Below are positions 19,505 to 30,098 of a DNA stretch of 50,172 bases, one piece after another. Source of the DNA: Chondrus crispus (Eukaryota; Rhodophyta; Florideophyceae; Gigartinales; Gigartinaceae). A program made the translations under genes and the position numbers. Position 1 is the stretch's first letter, and every line of letters begins with the position of its first letter. The DNA lies in assembly GCF_000350225.1 (NCBI RefSeq), contig NW_005179379.1, forward strand, positions 1 to 50,172, written 5' to 3'. The notes beneath the pieces were generated by a model. The model saw only the letters and a list, made by a program, of their open reading frames with translations. It had not been told where the DNA came from and ran no database searches.

Positions 19505-21067
19505 ATGGTCTCAAAGGGATTGCAAGTGTCATTTGAAAAAGACAAATGCATCATTACCGCAGGACCAACTTTGGTCGCTACAGCGAATCAAGTTGGAGAT
19601 TTGTACTTACTTGACGTGATGAATGAAACTCTCTCTGCTCACGTAGTTACTCTTCAGACGCTACATGAACGCATGGCCCATGTTAATGTACAAGGAATCG
19701 CATCAATGATTCACAATAATGTAGTAAGTGGCATCAACGTTCGTCAAAGCGATGTGATCACTGCAATATATCCGACGTCTGACAATCACTCTTTCATTTG
19801 TCCTGCGTGCGTGTTTGGGAAAGCAACGCGATCAGTAATCCCGAAACAGCGATCATCGTCTCGAGCACAGAACTGTCTTGACTTGGTACATTCTGACGTC
19901 TGCGGTCCACTCGAAGTACAGTCAGTTGGTAGCTCGAGATACTTCATTACATTTGTAGATGATCACTCAACCTGGGTAGTTGTGTACACGATGAGAAATA
20001 AATCTGAGGCGTTTGCAAAATGCAAGTTGTATGAAAAGTTGGCCCAAACCCACACTGGTCGCAAAGTAAAGGTGCTTCGCACTGATCGAGAGGGAGAGTA
20101 CTTGTCGAAGGAAAGCAAGGCGCATTTAGAATTAAACGGTACGCAGCACCAACTCACAACGGCGTACAACCCTGAACAAAAGGGTGTTGCTGAACGTTTA
20201 AATCGAACTTTGATTGATTTTGTCCGCTCTATGCTTTCTCATAAACAGGTCAGTAAGCGATTCTGGGCCGAGGCTCTTGCCACTTCGATATATGTACGCA
20301 ATCGAGTTACTTCACGCGCTTTGCCCGTTAATACAACCCCGCACCACATTTGGATGAATTCCACTCCAAACGTTGGACATTTGCGAGTATTTGGGTCAAA
20401 GTGTTGGTATACATTACCAAAATTAGAGCTCCGTAAGCTTGACTTGCGAGCGCGTGAGGCGATGTTTCTTGGGTACTCGCAATGCAGTAGGGCATACAAA
20501 CTTTGGGACGGAGAGTTGAATAAAATTGTTGTGTCACGGGATGTCAAGTTTGATGAATCGACATGTGGGATGCATGACATTCCTGCACATGAAAGTGATT
20601 CAACAAACTCTGATGATGACGTCGTATTGCTCGATGGCGACAATGAGAATGAAGGCGATACCCCAAATATGGATGAGGTTGGTTCTGAAAAGGGTGAAGT
20701 TTCGGAGGAGGTTCTTGAAAACGATGGCGCTCGATCTGTAAGTGAGAATGATGATGATGAAGATGATGTACCTCCTCCCGTCGAAACTCCGAATGTCACC
20801 GCTCCAACTCCGACTCCAGCTGTACGAAGATCGTCTCGAGTCAGCAGACCTCCCGCATCATGGTGGAGGAGCAACTTTGCAGCTGCCCTTCTTTCACATG
20901 CGCATATCGCTATTGAAGGTTCCAAGACTTTCAAGCAGGCAACCAACGGTCCTAGAGCTGCATTTTGGCAAACCGGCATTGACAAAGAACTTTCCTCGCA
21001 GACCAAGAATCGGACTTGGAAACTTGTTCCTCGATCTGAGGCGTCAAACATCTTCACATCTCGATGA
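19505..21067 (+). CDS. Copia integrase with acidic linker
   Basis: A 520-codon open frame. The GAG-pre-integrase zinc segment has His in LHERMAHVN and CPACVFGK. The catalytic core has Asp in HSDVCGPLEV, Asp in LRTDREGEYL and Glu in KGVAERLNRTL, with 35 residues between the second Asp and the Glu. Then come WAEALATSIYVRNRV, RVFGSKCW and a GKI-type region with FLGYSQCSRAYKLWD. An unusually acidic linker (about 20580-20770, DSTNSDDDVVLLDGDNENEG and DDDEDD) precedes PAVRRSSRVSRPP, the normal lead-in to RT. It would insert the element's cDNA. The core looks complete, the best such domain in the window. Confidence 0.93.
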   Translation: MVSKGLQVSFEKDKCIITAGPTLVATANQVGDLYLLDVMNETLSAHVVTLQTLHERMAHVNVQGIASMIHNNVVSGINVRQSDVITAIYPTSDNHSFICPACVFGKATRSVIPKQRSSSRAQNCLDLVHSDVCGPLEVQSVGSSRYFITFVDDHSTWVVVYTMRNKSEAFAKCKLYEKLAQTHTGRKVKVLRTDREGEYLSKESKAHLELNGTQHQLTTAYNPEQKGVAERLNRTLIDFVRSMLSHKQVSKRFWAEALATSIYVRNRVTSRALPVNTTPHHIWMNSTPNVGHLRVFGSKCWYTLPKLELRKLDLRAREAMFLGYSQCSRAYKLWDGELNKIVVSRDVKFDESTCGMHDIPAHESDSTNSDDDVVLLDGDNENEGDTPNMDEVGSEKGEVSEEVLENDGARSVSENDDDEDDVPPPVETPNVTAPTPTPAVRRSSRVSRPPASWWRSNFAAALLSHAHIAIEGSKTFKQATNGPRAAFWQTGIDKELSSQTKNRTWKLVPRSEASNIFTSR

Positions 21068-21099
21068 GTATTCAAGGTCAAGCAGCTGCCTGATGCAAA

Positions 21100-21985
21100 T
21101 GGAATATAGTTGAAAGTGCAAAAGCCAGACTTGTTGCTCGTGGATTCCAGCAAGTAAGGTCTTGACTATACTGAGACATATGCCCCTCTCATAAAGTTTA
21201 CCACTATTCGTCTACTTCTTGCCTTAGTTGCTCATTACGACCTCGAACTTCATCAGATGGATGTCGTGACGGCGTTTTTGAACAGCGACTTGGATGAAGA
21301 CATCTACATGGAGCAACCCGAAGGGTGCATTTACAAAAGCAAAAGTGATCACGTGTGTAAACTTTTGAATCCTTTTTCCGGTCTTAAACAAGCACATCGT
21401 CAATGGCATGACAACGTAGATGATTTCCTAATTGGTGAATTGGGATTGGAGACTTCGCGTAGTGATGCGTGTCTCTACATTAAACGCATTCGTAACACTA
21501 TCATGATGATTGCACTTTATGTCGATGACTTGTTACTCGCTGGTAGTGATATCAATGCCATCAAATTAATGAAGGGGGAGCTCCACAAACGGTTTGAGAT
21601 GAAAGACCTTGGTGAAGCAAAAGTCTGCATTGGTCTTGAGATTCAAAGAGATCGCACTGCCAAGGCTTTGAGTCTCACTCAAGCTAAGTATGCATCAAAT
21701 GTGCTTGAGCGATTCCGAATGTCAACTTGTAACCCCTCTCTGACTCCAATGGAACAAGGTCACACAAACACGATTTCTACCGAAAAAGACTTCGAAACAA
21801 ATGCACCGTATCGTGAGGCAGTGGGCTGCCTTATGTACTTGATGGTTGGCACTCGTCCAGACTTGGCATATGCGATTGGAAAGCTTTCTCAACATTCTGC
21901 CAACCCATGTGAGTCACACTGGGTAGGTGTAAAAACGAGTAATGCGATACGTGCAAGGGCATCGAAACTTAGGAATCGTGGTTGA
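21100..21985 (+). pseudogene. Copia reverse transcriptase (RVT_2)
   Basis: After a frameshifted start (AKARLVARGFQQ) the main frame from about 21240 reads HQMDVVTAFLNSDLDEDIYM, EQPEGCIYKS, FSGLKQAHRQWHDNVDDFL, the catalytic IALYVDDLLLAGSD, DLGEAKVCIGLEI and YREAVGCLMYLMVGTRPDLA. The frame then shifts near 21930. The shift at 21070-21240 would prevent a fused polyprotein. The catalytic YVDD is intact. Confidence 0.9.
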
Positions 21986-22515
21986 CAATAAATCCAAATC
22001 GCCGGAGTTGTTCGGCTTCAGTGATGCTGACTGGGGCCGGTTGTTCAGACTCTCGCAAGTCGACTAGCGGATATGTTTTCAAGTTCTGCGGTGGAGCGAT
22101 CAGTTGGAGTTCCCGAAAACAAACTGTGGTCGCGACTAGTGCAATGTACTCAGCTTCAAGGCGTGAAGCTGAGTACATCGCACTATGTGAAGCGTGTAAG
22201 CAGGCGACTTGGTTGAGTCAAGTGGTTGCTGATGTCCTCGGACTTGATTCTGATCCCACGATTATGATGGGGTGTGACAATGCAGGGACGATTTCGTTTG
22301 CACAGAATGAATCGATCAACCGTCGTAACAAACATGTTGATGTGAAATACCACTATGTACGATATGCAATTAAGAGAAATGTCGTATGTTTGTCTCATTG
22401 CCCGACCACTTCCATGCCTGCAGATATCTTGACGAAAGCACTTGGGCGAATTCTGTTCCAGAAGTTTGTAGAACTTCTAGGGCTTGCAAAGGCTACTTCT
22501 GGTCAAAGCATGTGA
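21930..22515 (+). pseudogene. Copia RNase H with an in-frame palindromic insertion
   Basis: It begins KRVMRYVQGHRNLGIVVDNK and FGFSDADWG. After a one-base shift near 22035 it continues CSDSRKSTSGYVFKFCGGAI, SWSSRKQTVVATSA, EAEYIALCEACKQATWL, CDNAGTISFAQN, RNKHVDVKYHYVR and ends ATSGQSM. Between VATSA and EAEYIAL an extra MYSASRR-like segment is encoded by the inverted repeat 22138-22184. In the copia family VATS is normally followed almost directly by the [ST]-x-AEAEY motif. Confidence 0.85.
22138..22184. repeat. 21-bp inverted repeat inside copia RNase H
   Basis: Arms 22138-22158 and 22164-22184 (core ATGTACTCAGCTTCA / TGAAGCTGAGTACAT, one mismatch in 21) flank a 5-nt loop AGGCG. The right arm is the normal coding text for EAEYIAL; the left arm is its extra reversed copy. 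Confidence 0.9.
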
Positions 22516-22517
22516 TC

Positions 22518-22526
22518 GAGGGGGAG
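22518..22526 (+). other. Copia polypurine tract
   Basis: GAGGGGGAG lies directly before the 3' LTR start TGTTG, where plus-strand DNA synthesis is primed. The TRIM uses the same sequence. Confidence 0.9.
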
Positions 22527-22936
22527 TGTTGTAATTTTACGACCACATGCTGACACGGATGAAACACAATGACAGGTATGACACGTGGAAACGCCCAAAC
22601 ACTCCGTGTGACGAGTAGAACACGTGGGGGTTCAACGTGTACAAGTGTCATTTCTGTACATTTTTGCACTTTACAGTACTTCAGGAGCAAGTTTGGTTCT
22701 CAACGTGTACACGTGTGAAATATGTACACGGTTGCATCCTAGAGTACATTCTGAGCATGTTTCATTTTCTTGGCCTGACACGTGTATGACCTGGATACAT
22801 GGCATCATTACACTGTAGGACGCGTACAGTACGCCTGCAGCCTTGCGGACAAAGTGTTGAACTTTAGTGGCGGGTGCCTGGCACGTGCCAAAGGTTTACA
22901 CCGTCCGTGGAGTGGAGCACGGGTACAGCAGGACAC

Positions 22937-23119
22937 TAAGGGCCGTTCCTAACGAAGAGTTCGGTGTGCTACCATGCAAGCACCTTGAAACTTGGCATGA
23001 ATGTATTGGTTGAAAAATTATTGGAAATGCTTTTACTCCCGTTCAACCAATCTATTCATGCCAAATGTCAGGGTGCTTGCGTGCTAGCACACCGAACTCT
23101 TCGTTAGGAACGGCCCTAA
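22937..23119. mobile_element. Tourist-like MITE (177 bp) with TAA target duplication
   Basis: The element 22940-23116 starts GGGCCGTTCCTAACGAAGAG and ends with its reverse complement. The terminal inverted repeats extend, with mismatches, about 75 bp to the central loop near 23010-23030. It is flanked by TAA (22937-22939 and 23117-23119). A 3-bp TWA duplication and GGGCC-type ends are typical of PIF/Harbinger-derived MITEs. It has no coding capacity. Confidence 0.88.
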
Positions 23120-23137
23120 GATACCGTTGCGCGAGTT

Positions 23138-23405
23138 TTGAATTCGTATGGCAAAACGAGCATTGTTGAAATTGACAGTGGACGGGACCTCACGAGAGAT
23201 TCGGATTCGTAAGGCAACGTGTGCGCTGTAAACAGTCCTTGCAGGATTGATTTGAATTCGTAAGGCAACGTGTGAGCTGTAAACGTGCCTTACGAATTTG
23301 TGCCACGCTGGATTTTGAATAGTAAGGGAATTTGTGCTTTGCTGTGCTTTGTTGTATTTGCCTTACTAATTTCTCCGTCATGACAGTGGTAATTCGTAAG
23401 GCGGT
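23138..23405. promoter_or_regulatory. Cluster of ATTCGTAAGGC motifs in the copia LTR
   Basis: The 11-mer or close variants occur at about 23140 (ATTCGTATGGC), 23205, 23257, 23287 (inverted GCCTTACGAAT), 23358 (inverted GCCTTACTAAT) and 23391. Two copies share a longer unit ending CAACGTGTG-GCTGTAAAC. Repeated short motifs upstream of a TATA-like GGTATAAAA (about 23577) suggest factor-binding sites; function is inferred. Confidence 0.5.
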
Positions 23406-23598
23406 TTTCTGTTCTGTTTGTTGGGCCATCGCCAGGATGGCTGAGTAGCAAGACGGGCTTATGTGTTAGAACCAATACATTTGTAGTATATGTGTCGTAG
23501 TGTTTGGTAGTAGAGATCTAGAAGATTGCAAAAGTGTATAAGTAGTGGCCAGAAGTTAGCGACTCGAAGTGAATCGGTATAAAACTCTTCCACATCAT

Positions 23599-24263
23599 TG
23601 TAGTAAAACACCCCCCAACGGAGAGGGGTGTATACTTAGCTCGACGTAGGCCCCGTACGAGGGGCGAGAAGACGGGGAGAACACACAGCTAACGGGACAG
23701 GGAAGCGGGCCCTGGTAGCGTGGTAGAGCGGGACGGTCGGGGACGAGCGTACGCGCGGGCCGATCTACGCCTCGACGCCGCGGAGCGGCGCTGGGTAACG
23801 TACCAGCGCCGACGGGCGGAGGCGGATCTAGGCTCGCTCGCGTACGCGGCTGTCCCCTACCCGCTTTGTCCCGGTTAACGCGCGCGAAGGCGGATCGCGC
23901 TCGTTAGTTCAGCTGGAAGACGGACCTAGGCGGTAGGTCGTGGACAAGTCCGTGCTTGTCCCCTTCCCGCCGGCCGCCGGTCGCGCCCGTATTTAATGTA
24001 TACAATGCGTCTATCATAATACTACAGTACCGGTATGCTGTAGTAACTTACTGTAGCGCAGGTCGTCCCGCGCTGTAATGCTGTCAGACGTCGGGGCTGA
24101 CAGCACACGTGTGAGACGCGTACTGTGCGCGCGCTGGTACGCACCTCCTACACGTGTACGCGTGTGGTCGCGTGTCCTCCGTACACGCGGGGGTACACGT
24201 GTGCGCGTGTGCGGTTCGTATTGATCTGATCTAAATCTAATCGCGAACCGCCGTTATGCCACA
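23599..24263 (-). repeat. Solo LTR related to element B (665 bp)
   Basis: On the minus strand it starts TGTGGCATAACGG and ends TTTTACTACA. It aligns along most of its length with the B 5' LTR at 16451-17045, including the GACAAG-TCCGTG-CTTGTC stem and the CACGTG-rich part. No element coding flanks it, so it is a solo LTR left by LTR-LTR recombination or a fragment. Confidence 0.8.
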
Positions 24264-24270
24264 CGGCCCC

Positions 24271-24308
24271 CTCCTCAAGAGTGAACGTCCGCGTTCACCC
24301 TTGAGGAG
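24271..24308. repeat. 17-bp inverted repeat beside the solo LTR
   Basis: Arms 24271-24287 and 24292-24308 (CTCCTCAAG.GTGAACG) have one mismatch and a 4-nt loop TCCG. It begins 7 bases after the LTR end. Confidence 0.85.
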
Positions 24309-25625
24309 TGAGAGAGCCATGTCCGACCCGGTCGCTTCCCGAGCCTTGGTCCTGTTAATGGTAGGTTCGGACGGGCAAGGGAAAGGAGGGCAGGTTGATG
24401 TGTGTGAGTGAAGGAGTTGGTACGGAGGTTTACTTGGAGCCGTCTTTCGGCGATACTTATACACTTTGAGTGTTACACTATCCCATTACTTTGGCACCTG
24501 GTAATCCGTACTCACCATATGCGCGACCAAGCGCGGTCCTCTTCTGGCCCGTCCACACTGTTCTATTTCCACCTTACGAATTGACTATTGACTATCAGTG
24601 CACAACAGTTTCTACATATTTCGAGTGACTGTAAACCATGGCCCTATGCATGCAATCGTTTCACACCTTACTAATCTGCATCCACACATGACAGAATATA
24701 TTCTTGCGCAAGGAACAACTTGGCATCTCTCTATTTCCAAAAACGCAAAGTCCTGTCATATCTCAGTCCCCATACATGCCCTTGTTTCGTACCTTACTAA
24801 TTTCGGTACACACTGCCAGACAACTATGACGGGTAGCAACAATGTGCATCCAGACTTTCTACACATCTCACGTGATATCCGATGTGAATCACACGAATAC
24901 TGTCATCAACTTGCATCCAACGGCGCACCATAGCGAGAGCACAGTACGACGTCGCATGCTGACGAGAGTGTAGTACAACGGCGCATGCTGATGCAAGGGT
25001 CGCATACAGCGTGACGCGTACACTGAATACTCACGTAAGTACAGGTCTCTTGTGAGAAATACTTGTTGTACTTTTAATTCACATGTACTGTACTCGGACA
25101 CGCGCCGGACCGTATGCAGGCGACGTGTACAAGTGTACGTACACGCAGCAACCTGGCGATGCGTACATGTGTACACCGCACACAAATGTCCAGCGCCAAG
25201 GCCACCCGTAATTACCCATTACAACCATCGTGAACAACTTGAAACCCTCGAAATGATGTAATTAAAACGTATACCGATCATTCAAGATATATCACCAGCA
25301 TGACTGCATATAAGTGGACAATAGCAGGCCAATAGAACTGCAGCATTCGAACCGACACCCAATAGATTTCCAGTATTGCCTGTGTAGCCCGAAAACGGTT
25401 CGGGCCAAATGCAAATTTTCGGCATTTATGCAAATTTGCATAACCCTCCAAAAGTCCACTTTCGTCCCCAGAACCCCAAAATCTGAGACTTTACACGTGT
25501 CATGTCGTGATATGGGGTGAGGGTCCGGACCGTCGAGTCATGTACACGTGTCGCTCGATTTTGCACTTTCCAGATAACAGCATGTTGTCGCACATTTTCA
25601 ATACCTGTTCCCCTTTGATCCGGCG
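24309..25625. other. Repeat-derived non-coding region
   Basis: No gene is supported. Scattered matches to LTR words (ACCTTACTAAT twice at about 24670 and 24800; TACACGTGT at several sites) suggest degraded LTR sequence, possibly copia-type in reverse orientation. The short open frames show no motif. Confidence 0.4.
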
Positions 25626-25784
25626 TTGTCTTCGGCGCTGTCCACCGATCGACCTTGCCCCCCTTACGTCCCCTCCGTACTCCGTGCCCCCTGGTTTTGC
25701 ATCGTCATCCACCCCTCCTCACCCGCTGCCGCAGGTTTTCCCCGTCGTTGCCACTCACGCGCTGCTTACCGCGTCGTCGCCCTC

Positions 25785-26270
25785 ATGTCTTCGCTTCCCG
25801 AGGCGCGTCCTTCGTCTGGGGGCCCTTCCGTCGGGCTCGCCGCGCTTCTGCCGCTCTCGGGGGCCTCCGTGCCCCCGCGTACAGTACCTCCCCCGGGCTC
25901 TTCCGGGGACTCCGTCGCGCATCCTTCCCGCGCAGAGGAATTCGTCCCTCCAGCGGCGCCCGCGCTGCCGCCCTTCCAGAAGAGTCGCGGCCCCTCGGGG
26001 TCCACCGGGAGTGTGGAATTTCGTCCCGCCTCGTCGGGGACTGCGCTGCCCCAAGGGGGCCACGTCGTACGCAGGAAGGTCGGAGAGGTTCCTCCTGACA
26101 ACATGTCCGACGCGGCGCGTATGAGCGCGCCTTACCAGCCGCGCCCCGGGTCGTATGGGGCATGGGGGAGCTGCCGGCAGCCGGGCCTCCTGCCTCCGAA
26201 GACCCGAGGTAATCTCGACACGGGGGCGGAGTTGGCCGACGACACCACCCAGTGGTGGTATTTGACATAA
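25785..26270 (+). pseudogene. Gypsy D-type gag N-terminal fragment
   Basis: An open frame from ATG 25785 (MSSLPEARPSSGGPSVGL) through a Pro/Ser/Ala-rich region to WWYLT and stop at 26270. The segment HPSRAEEFVPPAAPALPPF matches the gag start of the element at 49317 (FPTRAEEFSAPAAPG), so this is a relic of the same family. It later reads NMSDAARMSAPYQPRPGSYG. LTRs and downstream domains are missing. High GC matches the other gypsy gag genes. Function beyond gag kinship is not evident. Confidence 0.5.
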
Positions 26271-26511
26271 TCTATGGGCACTCTCTCCGCACTGACAAGT
26301 TTGGGTTGCAAGAACTCCAGGAAATGAAAAGAAGAACTGAAGATGGCTGTTAATCGCGTAAAATAGGTGCGTGAGAAACCATTTTTCACCAGCGAACGCC
26401 CTTGCTGAAAGTTCTCTTCTCCTTAATTAGAAGCACGTCACAAATAGTATTCCTAAAGAGCGCAACAGTGCGGAAAGAACTAAAACGCTGTAGTTTTCCA
26501 ATTTTGAGCAG

Positions 26512-26568
26512 TGGAGACTGGCAAACTTCGCCAGTCTCCATGCTTTGCCTCTTTAAGAGGCAAAGCAT
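26512..26568. repeat. Tandem double hairpin
   Basis: Hairpin 1: TGGAGACTGGC (26512-26522) and GCCAGTCTCCA (26530-26540), perfect, 7-nt loop. Hairpin 2 starts on the last base of hairpin 1: ATGCTTTGCCTCTT (26540-26553) and AAGAGGCAAAGCAT (26555-26568), perfect, with a 1-nt loop. Confidence 0.92.
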
Positions 26569-28204
26569 TTGACCGTTGAACATTTGTTTGGAACTTGTAG
26601 AACAAAAAGTTCCGAATTCGTAAAGAGGCGTCAAAGCCTATCGAAAGGTGAGACGAGAGGTCCTCAAAGTATCGAGAAAGAGACCAACGTGCTTTCTCCT
26701 ACCAATTCTCTGTCATTCATGATCGGGGTTTTGTTTGCGTTGGTTTGAGAAGACTTACTCATGGGCCAGTGGTACAGCACGTTATGCGCACACAAATTGC
26801 GCAAAGTTACATTCAAGGGATATGTCTGGCGCAATGAGGCTGCGTCAGCACTTTGGCGACTTTCTCTTTCGAGGCAAAGTGAAGTGTCTTGCTACGGGAG
26901 TGTTCTAATTAAACACTTTGTACAAAGGTCATTTTGGAACGCGTTATGAAGCGGGTAAAAATCTTGGAATAAACGTTTGAAATTCTGTAATTTGGAGATC
27001 GCACAAAGTGTCCCAAATCAAGTCCTTGCGTTCAGTATAATATGTACAATCATAGGAATCTGTCCTGCCATCCTTGTACAAGGGGCTGTAAGCGAATGGT
27101 GAGGCGCTGCTCTACGAACTCGATAAATGGGCACAAATGTTCCGAGTGACTATGTCAACCCGTCGTTACTGTTCTCTCTTTGCTCTCTCCGGCGGTGTCG
27201 ATAAACTGCTACTAGCTTACTTGTTACTACCTGGGTTACTCGCCACCTCTCTGATGCTCGCTCCTGCTGCCGTAGACGTTGCTGAAAAGTGCTGGCACTA
27301 GTCTACGTACTAATTGGACTCGGCGCGCCGGGCTTAGTGCTTCGTGTAACCACTGTTCGAAACTCCTAACTCTTGGATTTTTCTTACTGTAGCTTTGCGT
27401 AATTCTGTTTGTCGTTCGCCTGTTCGCTATCCCATGACGAAAGCAATCGACGTCAGTAGCATTTCGCGCATTTTGTATGACGTGTAATATGTTGCACTTG
27501 GATCTGTCACACTACCTCAGTCGCCTCCGTGTATTGACGGCGAAACAAAACGATACTTTTGTACAAAAGCGAGTTATACTGTACATCCATGTTTTTGAAT
27601 CAATTTCGTAGCCGGAGTCCACATCGACGGCCAGATTACCTTCTGCAAGAATTCGGTTGAGGAGCTCGTATGTGGCTAGGTGTCGCCACGTCAGAGCATC
27701 TGCGATGTTAAGGGTTCACAGGATTCATTTTATGCTGTTGACCTCTTCAGATTCCAAGCTACGACGAAGGCGTAGAAAGATTTGTCGGAAGCGGTAGTCG
27801 CTACCATCACGCAGTGTCGTTATTGTATCGTAAAAACGACTACATTCCACCATGCGTTCTTTTCACTATTAGATTTCGCGCACATCTAGTTATGGGCGGT
27901 CCTGGAATGGATACCGCGGATAGCAACAAATGCGCAAGCGAGTATCTCTGCACCACAACCCAACTAGCGGTCAGAGGCGCCTTCATGATAATTCTGTTCT
28001 GAACGGGCACTCTGACCATGCGTGATTGCATATTGACCGTGGTTTTTGATCGCGATGGAAGCGTACTATCTTGCAAAACCATGGTATCCTGCTACATTTC
28101 GGCGGATGCTTACCAGGCTCGTTCTATTGGAGCTAGCGGTTGGAAGATGATGAGGCGCTGTTCTCTTTAGTCTCGCCTGAGGTGAGAGCGGGAGTGGCGC
28201 TGGA
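26569..28204. other. No gene recognised
   Basis: About 1.6 kb of mixed composition. Only short, motif-free open frames occur (for example 27814-28002). Its position between repeats suggests old TE debris. Confidence 0.4.
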
Positions 28205-28805
28205 TGTGGTACAACCGTAGAGTAGCTAAATCGTGAACGGAAAATGGGCAGACTGTACCTGAAATGAGGGAGCCTGGGGGACCATTACACTGGAGCGTCA
28301 GGTAAGATTATTCAAATCGATAAGAATCATTGGACAAGGGAGGCACACCGCTCTGGACGCGCGCAGTAGTACTGGGGTGAAGAGCAGTACGAGCGGTGGC
28401 CAGCTGGAAACCTAAAGGGGATTCCAACCGTACGGTAAAGGTCAGGGGTAAGAACTCAGGGGAGGCGTGCTTCCCCTCACTTTATCTCCAACCTGGAGCG
28501 TCCCTATCTTGTACCCCCAGTGGGGCGGCGGGTTCGGACGGACTACAGTAGCTGTACTTACTGTATCCAGCTTACTCTAGCTTACAGTAACTGAAAATAA
28601 ATTACTTTGCTTACCTAGCAATCGGTCGCGCACCACCTTTACGCCCGCAATAGCTTGTGCTATTTACTACACGTGGGCGCCCACATGGCCATTTATAAAC
28701 GTACTGGCCACGTAATTACCGTGTCGGTTAACGTCTTACTACTGCAGTCGGGCGGGACTCCCGACGCCCGCCCGGTACAGTAGCTGTCGTATCTATTGTG
28801 CTACA
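28205..28805 (-). repeat. Solo LTR of the element C family, inverted
   Basis: It is the reverse complement of the C 5' LTR (36334-36933), 601 against 600 bp. On the minus strand it starts TGTAGCACAATAGATACG and ends GGTTGTACCACA. Shared blocks include AGTAGTAAGACGTTAACC, ACGTGGCCAG, CTCCCTCATTT.AGGTACAG. Flanks CTGGA and CTGCA may be a decayed 5-bp target duplication. Confidence 0.85.
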
Positions 28806-29254
28806 CTGCACAATATCGTGTCACTTGGGGGGTAAGAACGACTGTGATGGGGTGGCTGATGTAGCTAGTCTTACAAATGAAGCAGCAGATATCATAGCAG
28901 ATCCAAGCTAGGAAGACCAGGAGGACGACGTCAAAGTGACTTCTTTTCCGAACAGTATCTCGCAACAGCAGAGGCTGAAGGCAATTGCGATTGTCCGAAA
29001 ACTTTTTGCAGAAAGAGACTGCATCAATGCAGTGTTTTAACGACGTTCCGTTCTATTCAGTGCCATTATCGGATTGGAACGGTGAGGAAGCGCCTGCTAG
29101 CAACATACTACCGACCTTTTCCATTAAAACATTTAGATACCTGCAGTGTCACAATTACATATTCACTATGGAACATTGTGTGGAAACTAAATAAATACCA
29201 TCACTGAATACATATCCGTCCACCGTCAATATCCACTTATTAAGGGATCACTAT
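28806..29254. other. No gene recognised
   Basis: The open frame at 28985-29194 has no recognisable motif; nothing else is supported. Confidence 0.35.
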
Positions 29255-29428
29255 ACACCCAGTATAGCTGCGCGTGTCCGGCCCTGTGTAGTTTCGTTGT
29301 TCTGCGTTTCCTTCCGGTGGAACACTCGCCCTGACGCTCGGGCGTAGCGATAACCAAGGCTCCCTCGTTTAGGTAAATTCTGTCCTTTCTTTACGTTCTC
29401 GGTTTATCAATCTCCCAGTTGTACCATG
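29255..29428 (+). repeat. 3' piece of a C-family LTR
   Basis: It matches the last approximately 170 bases of the C LTR: CTGCGCGTGTCC, TAACCAAGGCTCCCTCGTTT against CCCCTAGGCTCCCTCATTTT, GTCCTTT, ending CAGTTGTACCA. The 5' part is missing. Confidence 0.6.
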
Positions 29429-30098
29429 ACTGGTTTGGATGGCACTGATTGGTTTGCCCTTTGATTTCGTTTCGGTGGAATTTACTTCTTTATACCTAAC
29501 GCGTTACGGAAGCACCAACCATTAAAACGGTGACAGAACCTTCGTTACCCTTCTTTGCTCGTCAGTTGGAGCTACTGTTCGTTACTCTTCCATTTGTGTC
29601 ACCAAAAATAGTCGAATTGAAGTTTATTTCTGATGGTGATGCTGTGTCTCGAGACGGGTAACCGATGGACTCAGGCGAAAGTTAAAGTACCCACTCGATC
29701 ATCGCCGGCAACTGGAAAGACGCTACTGCAGCTTCTACAGTAGCCAATTAGAAGGATTACGAATTCTCACATTCAATCTCTTTCTTTCTGGCGCTCCTTG
29801 CGTCGAGGATGGCATCAATATCCTTGTAAACCCATTCATGTATCGTGAACTCTGTAGTTCCAGTCTCCATAGCGTTCTGCAGAATGATGTTGCCCTGAAA
29901 TCGAGTCAGGTTATCGGTGACATTGTGTCCAGAGCGAATTCACGCAACACTGGATATCACAGTGCCCTGATAGGTGCGTCTTGTACAAAAACGCTTTTTC
30001 ATGAGGGCAAACTCTTTTCAGGGGCTTCCTCGCAGTCATGGTTTCAAATATTGACTTCGAAGCTGAGAAGATATAAAGTGGCATCTTGATGAACATTT
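29429..30098 (-). pseudogene. Possible C2H2 zinc-finger relic (about 29930-30060)
   Basis: On the minus strand a short frame reads KRVCPHEKAFLYKTHLSGHC followed by DIQCCVNSLWTQCH. The spacing C..x..KAF..KTHL..H followed by a linker-like region recalls a degraded C2H2 finger array (second Cys and last His lost). The rest of the interval shows nothing. Weak call. Confidence 0.2.

Larger units (their letters stand above)
18351..23597 (+). mobile_element. Ty1/copia LTR retrotransposon, nearly complete, 5' LTR missing
   Basis: The gene order is gag (UBN2/copia type), zinc knuckle, protease, integrase, RT, RNase H, then a polypurine tract at 22518-22526 and a 3' LTR beginning at 22527. All domains are recognisable and the integrase is intact. 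Several frameshifts (about 18440-18600, 18795, 19330-19500, 21070-21250, 21930 and 22030) break the single ORF expected of the clade. Codon use is AT-richer than element B. Confidence 0.93.
22527..23597 (+). repeat. Copia 3' LTR (interrupted by a MITE)
   Basis: It begins TGTTGTAATTTTACGACC right after the polypurine tract. The 3' limit is set by the solo B-type LTR that starts at 23599; the last bases ATCA would suit an LTR end. It contains many CACGTG/CACGTGT elements (22577-22900), a MITE (22940-23116) and a cluster of ATTCGTAAGGC motifs. No 5' partner is present, so the extent is approximate. Confidence 0.7.

Noticed and set aside
20239..21153. 304-codon open frame opposite the copia integrase
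   Set aside because: Mirror of the integrase and its acidic linker; Ser-rich with no motif.
24598..24933. Protein-coding gene with internal repeat (111 codons)
   Set aside because: The repeat is a DNA-level LTR word (ACCTTACTAAT); the peptide has no motif.
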